This document shows, in pieces, positions 7,408 to 23,727 of a DNA stretch of 25,079 nucleotides; positions within the stretch are counted from its first letter, which is position 1; every line of letters begins with the position of its first letter. This DNA is from Pelargonium cotyledonis (taxonomy: Eukaryota; Streptophyta; Magnoliopsida; Geraniales; Geraniaceae), in assembly GCA_036897625.1 (NCBI GenBank), contig JAYMTA010000701.1, positions 1 through 25,079 of the forward strand. Reading direction: 5' to 3'. The notes beneath the pieces are model-generated. The model searched no databases. It saw nothing but the letters and a program-made list of their open reading frames with translations, and had not been told where the DNA came from. Position numbers and translations under genes: made by a program.

Positions 7408-10400
7408 ATGATGAAGTTCTCAAATCTCTGGTTTCTCTTACTGATCTCACTCCTATTCCTGCAATCCAAAACTTCGCTGGGATCGGAGCAGTCTTCCACT
7501 GAAGCCTATGTCACGCTCCTCTACGGGGATGAGTTCCTTTTGGGCGTTCGGGTACTTGGAAAATCGATACGCGACAGTGGATCGGATAAGGACATAGTGG
7601 TTCTCGTCTCTGATGGCGTCTCTGACTACACCAAGAAGCTACTTAAGGTTTGCTTCTTTTTTCGGTTCCTTTAGGTTTTGACCTTTGATTGTGCTCGACT
7701 GAGTGAACACTGGAGATAACTGAGAAGTTGTTGCTTTTCAAGTAAATTTTTTATTGATGTAATATGAGATTTGTAATTTTATACGCTGTTTGGTAGCTGA
7801 GAAGAATCATGGAAGCTTAAAAAAATTGAAGAATACTTTATGATTTAGAGAACACTGAGGGGAGAATTCATTAGTTGCAGATTGGTGTGGTTTTGTTGTA
7901 GTTAGTTGAGTTCAGATTTTATGGAAAGTCTTAGTTGATTAGATCCTCCATATAGACAGAGACTTATGTGAGATTCGTAGTTTTGTACATTTTTTTGGGT
8001 AGCTTGGAAAAAGTAGGGAAGTTTTTCAAAAATGATGGCTATTTTTTTTTTTTAATTATATTCCATCATTAAGAGAATATGAGAGAATTTATAAGATGTG
8101 TTTTTTGGGGTGGTTTGGAGTTGTTTATGTTTCAAGTTCTATAGGAAAGTGTTAATAGATTAGATACTCGATTGATAAATAAGATATATATGAGATTAAT
8201 AAAGCTATATACTGTTTAATTGCCAAGAACATAAAGTAAAGAGGAAAAAAAAGTTGTAACAAAACGAATTGAGTTGGATTTTAGGCATTTCATTCTGTGC
8301 TGGGATGAGGCAAAACTTAAAGATCCAACTCAGTGCTGACTGGTACACTAATTTGGATTGGTAATTCGAGCTTTTATAGTTTACTGCAATTTCCTAGATG
8401 CCAAATCAAGCGCTGTAGTTGATGCTCTGCCACCTTTAGCTATATTAGATGTCTGCTCTGATCTCATTCTTTGTTCTTACTTTTGAATTGTATATGCAGG
8501 CTGACGGTTGGATAATTGAGACTATTAGTTTATTGGCAAACCCAAATCAAGTTCGTCCAACGAGGTTCTGGGGTGTCTACACAAAGCTAAAAATATTTAA
8601 CATGACTAAGTACAAGAAAGGTACTGGGTTGCTTTATCCTTTTTTCCCCTCTGAGTAGTATGGCTGTTGAAATTTGAAACTATCTTGGAACTTTCTTCTG
8701 GCTGATAGGTGGGATATGTTTGTGATAATCAACTTTGGATTAGTATACTTTAAGTTTCTCTTGTAAGCAATGTTTCTTGTTCTGTGGACCCAAGCTTTAT
8801 TTTGCCTATTTGACAATGTATTATGGATCTTAAAACGAACAGAATACCATCCAAAATTGCAGTAGATGTTGTATCATAGGACAGAGTTCTGAAATTTCAG
8901 TCAAAGCATGCTCATATGTAGTTGAAATCATGTCATCTGACTTGGGTTTGGATTCATGGATGATAATTTTTAATAGGACTAAAATTACTGGTCATGTGAA
9001 ATCAGGTTATCTGACTTCCCTTTTCCCCCTCAATTTTACAGTACTAAAATTCATCAGAAATATTATTTTTTGGGTTATTGTGCCTTTATATGTACTTTTT
9101 TTGTTTGTTACATTGTGCCTTCTTACCAATCTTTTTTTTTTTGCTGTGAACTTTACAAATATCCTTATTCATACATGTAAAAACTGTCTTTTTTGCAGTT
9201 GTATATCTTGATGCTGATACTATTGTGGTAAAAAATATTGATGATCTCTTTCAATGTCGAAAATTTTGTGCTAACTTGAAGCATTCTGAGAGGCTTAATT
9301 CTGGAGTTATGGTTGTGGAGCCATCTGAAGCACTCTTCAATGACATGATGACCAAAGTGACCACTTTGCATTCTTATACTGGGGGTAATTAAAACTCTCT
9401 CTCTCTCTCTCTCTTCTGTGGGCCTGTATGGGTGGTTTTCTTACCTTGTTCTACTGTAACAGGTGACCAAGGGTTCCTGAATTCATATTACAGCGACTTT
9501 CCAAATGCACATCTTTTTGAACCAGATTTATCCCCAGAGGTTCTGAAATCCAGACCAGTTCCTGATATGGAGCGACTTTCAACACTATATAATGCAGATG
9601 TTGGCCTTTACATGCTTGCTAACAAGGTACTCGATCTAGTTTCTTTGATAAGACTATTCAGTAAGGCTGATGTGTGTTTTATATCTTGAATGAATTACTA
9701 TCATTTTTTGTCATTGATGTTCATGCACCTGTGTTTCCATGTATTATGCTGCCAAGAGATGCTGTTTTATTTTATTTTTTGTAGTATATATTGATATATG
9801 CTCATATAAATATGGTCGTTTAAAAAAAAAAAAATAAATCTATGTATTTCTACTAGATTGTTTTGTAAGTTTTTTAGTAAACTATTTTTTTATACATTAG
9901 TAACATTCAATATCGATTTTTGGTCATTTCTATTTGTCTGCATGTAAATAGTAAAATATATGGACAAAGAGTATATTTCTATATGAATAGAGATGAACGT
10001 GTGGGTTGTCGATATTTATGTATAAATGTGCATGAATTATTGATCTCTGCTTATTTCTGATCATGGGTGTATGCATCAACATTCATACAGGAAGATCTAT
10101 GGCATTTGTACATTTTGGTTGTAAACGGGCCCCTCTATGGTTCCCTCATATCTAGAGATGAAAAAGGTTTTTATTCAATTTATCAGTTGAACCTTCTAAT
10201 CTTGTTGTGCATATATACAGTGGATGGTAGATGAGAGTGAACTTCGTGTGATTCACTACACGCTTGGGCCCCTAAAACCTTGGGACTGGTGGACATCTTG
10301 GCTTCTCAAACCTGTTGATGTCTGGCAGGTATATTCTTTCAACTCTATTACTATTAGTTATCCTCTGATGATAATAGTATGCTTTTTTCCATTATCTTCC

Positions 10401-13400
10401 TCTTCTGAGGAGGTGCAGTGCAGATCTAGGATCTAATTTTTAGAAAGTAAACACAGTTCAAAATAAAGCACACATATTCAAACAAAAGCAAGAAAGTAAA
10501 TAATGAAGAAATAAAAATACCTTCAAAGTACATGTTAAAAATGATAAATGAATAGAACTTTCTATGCACTGTTAAAAATGTTGTTTTTAACAAACATTTC
10601 CAAAATCTCACATTCTTCATGAGGCATCAGTAATTATTAGATAAATTTTTGCCTAGATTTTAGGAGGGTGAAAACCATTTTCAATCAAAAACACAAAGGA
10701 CATGTTTTTCTTTTTCATATTTTTACTCCTCTTGACCTCACTCGACACCCTAGGGAGGTGGCAGCATCCATACGTGTTAGTATGGTTACATTTTCTGATG
10801 AGAAAAAGAGAATAGCATTGGGGCTGGTAGCATTTATTGCTTTTACATTATGAAAGAAATGTCTTAATATTTATTTTATTTTATTTTGACCGTTGCTGCA
10901 GAATGTTAGGAAAGAGCTTCGTGAATCCCTTCCTGGAACTGCAGGGGGCAGCAATCCTAGTGATGATCTTTTGGTCAAAGTTCTTTTCCTGCTTCCTTTT
11001 TGTGCTCTTCTATTCGCTTATTATCCATCTCTTTTCCAGGTCAGTACATGATAATGTTATTCATCTGGCATGGAGCAAATAATTAGTCTGTTTTAGATTA
11101 TGAACAATATTCTTTTTTCGTTCAGGCAAGAGAGGTCTTCGGTTCATTGTGTAGAAGTTCACTATGCGATCATATTAGACACCTTTATTTCAAAATCAGA
11201 TCCAGCGGTGCACTTGCTTATACTACTGTTTCTTCATCATCAACCATTAATTCGAATCAACAGGTAACTTAATGCCAATATGCTACTATCTTCTTCACAC
11301 TGCACAGTTGATAGCATTTTTTTTGCCTATTTGCCTTTCACCGTAAAAAAAGAGGTAAGCCTTGGTGCTATTGTTGTTGCCTTGTGACCTTCAGGTCACA
11401 TATGTTCAAGTTAGGGGAATAGCCTCTCTGCAAAATGATGTGCTTAAAAATAACCCTCAGACCCCCCATAATGGCGGGAGACTTGTACAAGACTTTTTTT
11501 CTTTTGCCTTCTACCATCAAGGATTCATATATTTGTTTATTTTGATTTTACTCTACGTACCATAAACATATATTTTATATATTCTAAATATACCCATTCT
11601 AAAGTATGGGACAAGTTTCGAAACATATGTACTTTGCTGTTCTCTACCTTATGCTAGTTCACTTGTTCCAACTTAATATCGTAGCAATACAGGTTTTGCA
11701 ACATGTGACTCAATCTTTTAAAAATGATGCTCTTATTTTCATGGCATGGAAAATCAAATTCCATAATAACTCTTTGCTTTTGATGATACAGTTTCTGACT
11801 TTTGCGCTTTCCAAGGTTCCTGTTTATTTGGGTGGAATGTCGGTGGTAGTCTGTTTTGTGGCTGCCCTGTTGTCTCTTGCTCTTGCTATTGCAATAGTGC
11901 CACGGCAAGTAATGCCATGGACTGGTTTGCTTTTGATGTATGAGTGGACAATCACAATCTTCATGTTTCTATTTGGAGGTTATCTTCATTTGATATGTCT
12001 CTGGGGACAAAAAATGGCAACTCAAGCAGGCTCCCTGTCTTCTGAATCCGATGATTATGATTCAGGAAAAGGTATATTATATCTGGACTATTTGTCTAAT
12101 GTGCTTGCCTCTGTGCTCTACATGAATCCTGTTATAACCTGTTTGGAAACTCACATATATCTGAAATTTTAGATTTGGGGCAAAAACAATGATAGCCCAA
12201 ATTTTTTGAATTTTGGATTTGGCCTTATTCCAATAGAATTTTTACATTTCAAATGATAGTTTCACCCTTTCATTTCAAGTTGAAATTACATGAATTCCCA
12301 AACTTTGAATTTGAAACCTTGAAATTCAAATCCAAATGTAATGTTTGGGGAATCATGGAAGATCAAATATTGGATTTGGAGTCTGGTTTCAGGTCAAGTT
12401 CGAGTTTGGAGTCAGGTGTGTAGTTGAGTCTGTAGTATTTTCGACAAAGTAGTGAGGGAAAGGAGAGAGTGAGGAGAATCTGTAATTGTAATTTGATGTG
12501 CATGAGCTATTATTTTAAGTTTCATCTTTTAGTAATATTTGAATTCTATTGGAATTTATTCAAGTTCAAATCAAAATTCTTTGCTCAATCTAGAATTATT
12601 TTCTAAATTTCCTTGATCATACGTTCTAATTTTTTATTTTATGGTTTACAGGTCATCAGCGGCAATTGTCTTCTTGTGATATTGCAACATGGTATTATGG
12701 GTTAGGGATGGCATTTTTGGCTGTTGCTGCCCCATCTTTGCCTTGTATTTTTGGCATTACTGCTCTGTTTTTGAGGTATGTCTTTCTATCGCGTAGCCAA
12801 CTTTAAAAGATCAAATGCTTTTTCTTCTACAATGACATTGTTATAGTCTTCATTTACATATTTGTGATAATATAATCTTTTTAGAGTTAAAACCTTCATC
12901 TCATGGAAAACAACTTCCATAATAATATATGTTCCACAAAAAAAAATGGCGTTCAAGTTTTTTAAAAGAGTTCATTGTTTCTTGGAGATTGTGATAAAAA
13001 AATTCCTCTGACAGCCGTACAACTTTTGGACGTTTAAGTTATTTTTCTGTGGGTGAACATAACTTTTACGCCTTTACTGTTTCTTAAATTGTCGTATTAA
13101 TTTTTATATTATTTTGAACTATTGATGCTGTGAGGGGGTTGTTGAACTTGAGGCCTCAAGTCTTTTATGTCATCAATATATACAATTATATTTTACTAAA
13201 TTCTTTGGTTGAAATTACCAATATATGTGAACATAGTTAACATAAGTAAGCAACTATTGATTCTAAACAGGCTAGGTTTGATGGTTGCCGGAGGCATAAT
13301 TTTGGCGTCTTTCATGACATACGCTGCAGAACACCTATCAATTAGGTCGTTCTTGAGGGGTTTTGAGGACCGCGACATAGTACGAACCAGAAGAATATGC

Positions 13401-13412
13401 TTTGTATGTTGA
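7408..13412 (+). CDS. IPUT1: Inositol phosphorylceramide glucuronosyltransferase (GT8, IPUT1/PGSIP6 type)
   Basis: Exons: 7408-7647, 8500-8620, 9199-9384, 9463-9626, 10221-10328, 10902-11039, 11126-11263, 11792-12071, 12652-12775, 13271-13412. Every junction is GT..AG, all phases close, and the product is 546 aa, close to the Arabidopsis protein (about 537). The family transfers glucuronic acid from UDP-GlcA to inositol phosphorylceramide in the Golgi, the first glycosylation step of plant GIPCs. Visible marks: a signal peptide or anchor (about 1-25); a lumenal GT8 domain starting AYVTLLYGDEFLLGVRVLGKS; the metal/UDP-binding DAD at residues 124-126 in VYLDADTIV; NSGVMVVEPS; GGDQGFLN; HYTLGPLKPW at 249-258. 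Five C-terminal membrane spans (about 297-318, 381-401, 408-434, 473-499, 501-521) mark the IPUT1 branch among PGSIP proteins. An ATG at 7411 is an equally possible start. No frameshift or lost motif is seen. Confidence 0.93.
7760..8230. repeat. Three diverged repeat units in IPUT1 intron 1
   Basis: The pattern TATGAGATT.GTA.TTTTATAC.CTGTTTGGTAGCTGAGAA (about 7763-7804) recurs in altered form near 7966-8008 and 8188-8228. The second and third copies are each preceded by GGAAAGT.TTA.T.GATTAGAT. The spacing is about 203 and 222 bp. The remainder of intron 1 (7648-8499) shows nothing else. Confidence 0.5.
8621..9198. other. IPUT1 intron 2, no further feature
   Basis: AT-rich intron with T runs before a strong acceptor (TTTTTTGCAG). 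No second gene or recognisable element is seen. Confidence 0.6.
9395..9414. repeat. (CT)10 microsatellite in IPUT1 intron 3
   Basis: Ten uninterrupted CT units directly follow the exon 3 donor. The intron is only 78 bases long, so length changes here would alter a short intron. It could serve as a polymorphic marker. Confidence 0.95.
9627..10901. other. IPUT1 introns 4 and 5, no element assigned
   Basis: Apart from exon 5 (10221-10328) this is AT-rich intron. It holds a poly(A)-like run near 9821-9835 and AT-rich repeats around 9771-9815. I see no coding relic or clear inverted repeat. Confidence 0.5.
11352..11505 (+). mobile_element. Degenerate tRNA-derived SINE, Au-like, in IPUT1 intron 7
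   Basis: The order of blocks is that of Au-type plant SINEs: an A-box-like GTAAGCCTTGGTGCTA; a B-box region GTGACCTTCAGGTCAC then GTTCAAGTTAGG; GGAATAGCCTCTCTGCAAA (consensus GGAAACAGCCTCTTGCA); AGACCCCCCATAATGGCGGG (consensus GACCCCGC..AGCGGG); AGACTTGTACAAGAC; and a short T-run tail. Weakly similar sequence flanks it (TTTGCCTTTCACCGT at 11330-11344, TTTGCCTTCTACCAT at 11503-11517), which could be a decayed target duplication. It is in sense orientation and carries an open frame by chance, but is not needed for the protein. Confidence 0.75.
12160..12615. mobile_element. Inverted-repeat (MITE-like) element in IPUT1 intron 8
   Basis: ATTCCAATAGAATT (12227-12240) is matched perfectly in inverse by AATTCTATTGGAAT (12542-12555). 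The relation continues outward with gaps: GAATTTTGGATTTGG on the left against CAAATCAAAATTC on the right. Inside, TTTGAATTT (12304-12312) and AAATTCAAA (12322-12330) make a 9-bp stem with a 9-base loop. It has no coding capacity. The outer ends and the class of element are unresolved. Confidence 0.55.
12776..13270. other. IPUT1 intron 9, no further feature
   Basis: AT-rich, with an A run near 12939-12947. The acceptor AAACAG at 13265-13270 is short but gives AG|G = Arg and continues the conserved C-terminus. Confidence 0.6.
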
Positions 13413-13580
13413 TTAGCACGTGTGGGTGTTTGTTATTTATTTAGATGTTATCCAATTTGACATGTTCACCCAATATTATCTGTAAAATATTACGGATAGT
13501 CAGTTAGAGATTCATAATTCAGAGTTATGAATCGATTTTGTTGTAACATTCTTTGGAAATAGTGATATACTCAAAAACAT

Positions 13581-13642
13581 TTCCTGGGTGAAAAGAGGCC
13601 CAGTTTTATGGTTCCTGGGTGAAAAGAGGCCCAGTTTTATGG
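13581..13642 (+). repeat. Perfect 31-bp tandem duplication in the probable IPUT1 3' UTR
   Basis: Two identical head-to-tail 31-bp units occupy 13581-13611 and 13612-13642, each starting TTCCTGGGTGAAAAGAGG. Each unit contains CTGGG and CCCAG, able to form a small stem. Identity implies a very recent event. It lies 169 bases past the stop codon, inside a typical plant 3' UTR distance. Confidence 0.95.
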
Positions 13643-14790
13643 TTTCTTGCTTCAGAATCTGCCTTTCTGTTGAATCTCATGTCTATTGTGATCTTAATTG
13701 CTAAAAAAAAAAAAAAAAAAACTGTTTTGTTGCCATTGATGCTACTATGAAATCAACCATGAATAGTCTGTAAGCATTTTATTTGGTTATTGTGATGGGT
13801 AAGAATTGAATAATTTTAATAGTAGAATTCAAGTTCAATTTTTTCATGTTAATAATTTGTGTTGATGGTTGTTTGGTAGCGATGCCAATGGAATGAATAT
13901 TGACGGGTTTAGATTTTATTTTTAGTATACACTAATGAATTTAATCTATTGCCCGTTTCAAGATACAAAATGTTTGATTCATAAGACATGTACATAAGTT
14001 GATTAATTTATGGTATGTAGTAAAAGTTTGGAATCAATGAGTTCTTTGGCAAAGTCGAAAGAAATCAAACAATGACGCTAGTCCTCAATCAAAGTCGATG
14101 AGTTCTATGCTTGACATTTGAATTTTTAACTTAAACTTTAGCTCAATCGACCACTCACAGGGCCAACTGTATTTGAGAAATTCATATTCGAGTATGCACA
14201 CAAAAAGAAAACAATTTTGCTAGAATGAACACATTTACCGTAGTGAAATGCAATTACATTAAAAGCACGATAAGATAGAGAATATGCGAGTGAAAATAGC
14301 AAAAGTGAAATTACAAGAGTGAGTTCAAAATTTTGAAAAAAATTCTTTTGCCTAATAGTAGAAGATGTCACGCTTTCCGTAATAATGATTTGTGCATGCT
14401 ATATTGATACCACGACAATGACACCAGAGCTCGAATGATGGAGCTGCGAGGTGTAGGTTGAGACTGTGCACGCATAATGTAACTAATTTAAGCGATATAT
14501 AAGAACATGCATATAAAACATGACACTGATTTCAAAACAGAAAAATAGTAGACAAATATATCAACTCTATGTAACACGGACAACTCATACATACGATAGC
14601 ATATAAAGTTGTTTTGTATTTTTTATATTTTTTATTTTATCTTGTAAAAAAATAATGAACAAATAATAATAAAATAAATAACAGGATTTCCAATACTCTT
14701 TACTCTTTCCCAGTAGTTGCGTACGATAATAAATAAATCCACCAACCAAATACCCGTTTTTATATGGATATATCCATTTTCGTCATCTCC
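13643..14790. other. Intergenic region between IPUT1 and AIH
   Basis: It contains a run of 19 A's at 13703-13721, an AT-rich stretch (about 14610-14690), and a hydrophobic minus-strand frame (14138-14371) that resembles nothing known and is probably chance. No RNA gene or element ends are recognised. Confidence 0.5.
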
Positions 14791-15135
14791 GGTTCATCTC
14801 CATATTTATCCTTACCGTTTATAAGACTAATAAAAAACACAGAGCATCTTCACTGACTAACGCTCAGCCACCACACCACTCGAGTCAACCATCCACCGCC
14901 GATTCGCCGGAGCTCTCGGTCGCGCCGGCGATTCCCGTCGCGCTCCTGCTGCGCAAACTTCATCCCTCTCCGGCACTGACAACACAGCCCGATTTGAAGT
15001 ACAAGCCTCGGTTCGAACATGTAATACGAATCAATCTGTTTCACATCTTCTTTTTCGTATCTGAAACCCTCACCGGTTGTTTTTTTTTTTGGAGTTGCGA
15101 ATCATTTCCACGAGTCTCTGGTGGTGGTGGTGGTG
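14791..15135 (+). promoter_or_regulatory. Promoter-proximal region and 5' leader of AIH
   Basis: A TATA-like TTTATAAG occurs near 14818-14825. A C-rich, GC-rich leader with no intron-like composition follows from about 14850 to 15000. The leader is T-rich again at 15050-15095. A (GTG)5 run sits directly before the ATG. Codons just upstream of the ATG remain open for some distance, but homologues begin near the chosen Met. Confidence 0.4.
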
Positions 15136-20361
<5,226 letters not shown>

Positions 20362-21630
20362 TTTGGTTAATTTCTACTTACTTAGGTGTCTAAATTGTTG
20401 ATTGAATGTGAGTCGTAGATTCGAGTTGAATCCATCGTTGTAATACTGCAATAATGTGACGATTTTCATTATCAAGACGGGTGTTCTTGATAATCTCTCT
20501 TATTCTCTCTTTGATTAAAAACTTAACCGATTCAGTTGATTTGATCCAAAGCTTACGTCGTAAAACAGTTGGACTCTTGTACAACTTTAATTAACCCAAG
20601 ATAATTACTTATTTGGAAAGCTTATGTCCTGTTATCGACGAGAGTATGGTCCACAAGCGTCCTTGAAATTTCTATTTCTTTCTAATCAAATTTAGAATAG
20701 AGTTTCAAATTAGTATTTGTACAATCTTGTACGTTTCATTTTTTTTTTTGTTTGTTTGTTTTGAATGCTATGTTCTAAAATAAAGCTCATGAACTCGACG
20801 CAATTTTTCAAGAGAGATTATGGCACGTGTCAGTTTGGTACATGTTCTTTTCATTGGTTTATAGGAAAAATCTAGATAGAGTGCCTGTTTGGGAAGTCAA
20901 AGTGAGCTCTTTTTGCTCCTTTTGTCTCGGCACATAGGATACAGTTAGATATTTGTGTTTGGATGATTTCATTTTTCATCTTTTCCTTAGCTGGCACTTC
21001 GGACCCGAACACGACGGGCATAACTCAACAAGAAATTAGTCCGGTTGGTTTAGGATCGAATCACATGTCATGTTAAGGTCGAGTCAGGTAAATCCACAAA
21101 AAACATTGTATTTTCTGCCAAAATCCGACCCAGCCAACCAAAAAAATCCTATAGGGTCGGTTAGGGTTCAACAACCTGGACCCGACTTTCCATCAATTGT
21201 TCAACAACCATGAACTCATTGCAACTTCTAAAATCCAATCATTCATGAGTCAGACATTCCAATACTACATGATTTGGTTCTTAAATTTATAAGTTCATCT
21301 GCCCCTAAACTTTAAGCTCAAAAGGAGACTAAATCACTCTGGTCACTAAATCATACCCTTAAATGTACAATAATAATCTTTGCAGTCTAAATTTTCTGGG
21401 ATGTAACTTTAAATAGGCAATATGCAATCCCAGACAATGACTTCCTTCCTACTTATATGGTATGGTGACTGTAAAAAAATGGTCTCAAATTGTATTATCC
21501 ACCCATATTTCCCCACGAAAACAATTACATTACGTAAACCTAAACAAATAAAAGCTTTGCTTCACTCGCAACCTAAAATATCAGCTAATGGAGAAAGAAA
21601 AACTAGAAATTCAATTGTCATCCATCAATT
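20362..21630. other. Convergent intergenic region between AIH and the YqgF-like gene
   Basis: It holds the 3' ends of both genes. At about 20995-21215 there is a block rich in CCCGA(A/C) and GGTCGGGT-type words with CAACAACCTGGACCCGACTTTCCATCAA. This resembles the right half of the MITE at 6881-7153 (CATCAACCTGAACCCGACCCTTTACCAA) and may be a diverged member of the same family. No gene is seen. The AIH polyadenylation site cannot be fixed. Confidence 0.4.
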
Positions 21631-23727
21631 TCAGGAGAAAAAATCATCGTCTTTTGGAGGCCCCTTTCGTATTTTATCCTGTAGATCCAATTGTCTGGGC
21701 AGTACAAGTTCAGTTCCTTGGCCTGACATAGAAAAATATCGCTGTAGTATCGCCTGCAACAAAGCAAAAAGGAAAAAGCCCACGTTATGCAAACCGAAAA
21801 GGCCGGGAAGACACTGCAGATAGCTTAACTACTAATAAACCAGAACAGCCCTGAGCATAATGAGATAGAGTACATACCATGGCAGCATAGGCATCAATTT
21901 TGCTTTCCCGAGCAGAGCTCTTCAAGCCACTGAATCAAAGAGTTGAGCTAATTATCATCTCAATCAATTGTACGACTTCAATACGAGTATTTTCATTTAC
22001 ATCTTCATTACAATCATTTGTACAAAAATAATATTTACCATCTGTTGTAAAAAAAAAAAGGACATGGAACACTATTTCATTCGAATCAATAGCTACCACC
22101 ACAAACCAATAGCTAAAAACTCTTTACATTTTCTCTCTTGTCTTGAAATAATATTATACAAGTTCAAATGACATGAATCGTGAATGTATAATGAATAAAT
22201 TAAAACAGCATACTACTCCATTAAATGAAAATAGAAATTCAGTAAAAAAATAAACAGATAATAGAATAAGATGCTCTGACGAAAGTAATTACATATTAAT
22301 CATATGGTCGAGGGCTTCCGCTGACGTCCCATATTCATCCATCAGGTATACTCTCAAGCCCCTGGAAGCTCAAAGCAGTTTGAAACCATAAGAAAAAACA
22401 CAAACAATACCAAATTGAGCAAACTCTTGCTCATGTCTGCATGCAAGTGACCAGCTTTACTTAGTAATAAATCATACTCAATATAAGTTAATTAGTATAT
22501 CTTAAGTTTGATACAACACATATTCATTGGGTACAACACTAACTTCTTAAAAAAAAAATCAAAACGGAAATCAACACTCATGAGGTACAAAACTAACTCA
22601 TGTTTAAGTTTTACTATTAAAAAAACACCCATTCCTACTACAAGCCGGTCAATAAAGACCCCAATAAGGTCAATACATTTGGCAACTAGAACAACATCAC
22701 ACATACTGCAACAAAGACAGTTTCTGTATATATTTTCAAACCTTAACATGATCCACATCAACTTCAACAAAAACTGAGACCTTCACTTGCATTTCATAGC
22801 ATTTCTAGAGCTAAATACATGAAGAGCATGGATCTGCAATGCTCAAAAGAAAAATTATATGTAACTCATCCTTACATTCTACAAAAATGACACTCATTTC
22901 GGGACGGAGGAAATATCAATCACATAATTGTCTATGCAAACATTAAACACTAATAAGGTTAACATATTTGGCAACCGGAACAGCATCACACATACAGCAA
23001 CAAGACAGTTTCTGCATTTTTCTTCTAACCTTAACATGACACACATCATCTTTAACAAAAACTGAGACCTTCACTTGCATTACATTGGATTTCTAGAGCT
23101 AAACACATCCATAGAAGCCGAAAAGCATGGAAAATAAACCGAGACAATTTAATTTGAAATGTTAAGCCAAACAAATAGTACCGTAATCAGAAGGAAAAAG
23201 AAATAGAAATGAGACCTGTGAGCAGCACTAACTGCGAGCCTACCAGCAACACTACGAACCTTGTTGGACTGAACGGTCTCGTTGCCATCTCTAGACTTAG
23301 GAAGCCCTATAATAAACTCATCAACCTCCTCCTTTACCGCTATCTCCAAGAGCCGATTTTCCAGCTTTTGTCCTTTCAATTCCAAAACCTGCAATACAGA
23401 ACGATTAGATTGAACAAAAACGATTCGAATCGAGTAACAAATTTGAGATGAAATTACCGGAAGTGGACGGAACTCGAAGCCTCTGCTGAGGGCAACGCCG
23501 GTGCGGGACGATCCCAAGTCTACTCCCAAACTGAAGCCTCCGAACCAGTGCGGGTCCTTCTTCCGGCGATGAGCATTTGAAGGTATGTAGATTGCTTGAC
23601 TGCAATTGATGCTCCGAGATGGTATAGAGATTCTGTTTCTTGAGGTCGGAGAGCGACCGGAGTTGATGAATTTGGGTCGGAGATGAGCCCGCGAACCCAG
23701 CGTTTGTGCTTGTTGCTGCCGATTCAT
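21631..23727 (-). CDS. YqgF/RuvX-like putative pre-16S rRNA nuclease, probably plastid-targeted
   Basis: Exons in transcript order on minus: 23727-23458, 23388-23216, 22361-22293, 21929-21878, 21753-21631. All introns are GT..AG and phases close, giving 228 aa. Bacterial YqgF matures the 5' end of 16S rRNA and was first predicted as a Holliday-junction resolvase; plant copies are nuclear-encoded. The RNase H-like fold shows GVDLGSSRTGVAL (Asp 70), EEVDEFIIGLPKSRDG (acidic residues 110-114), and MDEYGTSAEAL (Asp 156, Glu 157), then KIDAYAAMAILQRYF as in bacterial family members. The bacterial protein is about 140 aa; the extra N-terminus (about 1-60) is Arg/Ser-rich with few acidic residues, as in chloroplast transit peptides. 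The frame is open for another 18 codons upstream (ATG 23781), but the ATG at 23727 fits a transit peptide better. All motif residues are present. Confidence 0.88.
22663..23131. repeat. Direct duplication in intron 2 of the YqgF-like gene
   Basis: Two copies (22663-22832 and 22952-23131, offset about 289) share AATAAGGT.AA.A.ATTTGGCAAC, ACA.CATCACACATAC.GCAACA, GACAGTTTCTG, ACCTTAACATGA, AACAAAAACTGAGACCTTC, ACTTGCATT and GGATTTCTAGAGCTAAA-type blocks in the same order. They have diverged by scattered substitutions and small indels. The function is unknown; it could be an intronic tandem duplication or two copies of one element. Confidence 0.85.
22886..22912. mobile_element. Stowaway-like MITE terminus (solo end)
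   Basis: TGACACTCATTTCGGGACGGAGGAA reads in reverse as TTCCTCCGTCCCGAAATGAG..., close to the CTCCCTCCGTCCC... terminal inverted repeat of Stowaway (Tc1/mariner-type) MITEs. The opposite end is not found with confidence, so this is a remnant. It lies exactly between the two copies of the intronic duplication. Confidence 0.6.

Noticed and set aside
11395..11565. Extra coding exon in IPUT1 after the SNQQ exon
   Set aside because: The segment is SINE sequence; joining 11263 to 11792 gives the correct phase and family sequence.
14138..14371. Hydrophobic 77-codon minus-strand frame between IPUT1 and AIH
   Set aside because: AT-rich chance frame without homology or context.
14850..15044. GC-rich minus-strand frame over the AIH leader
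   Set aside because: It is antisense to a C-rich 5' UTR and contains no recognisable motif.
22492..22777. Frames on both strands inside the YqgF intron
   Set aside because: They overlap intronic duplicated sequence and show no protein family signal.
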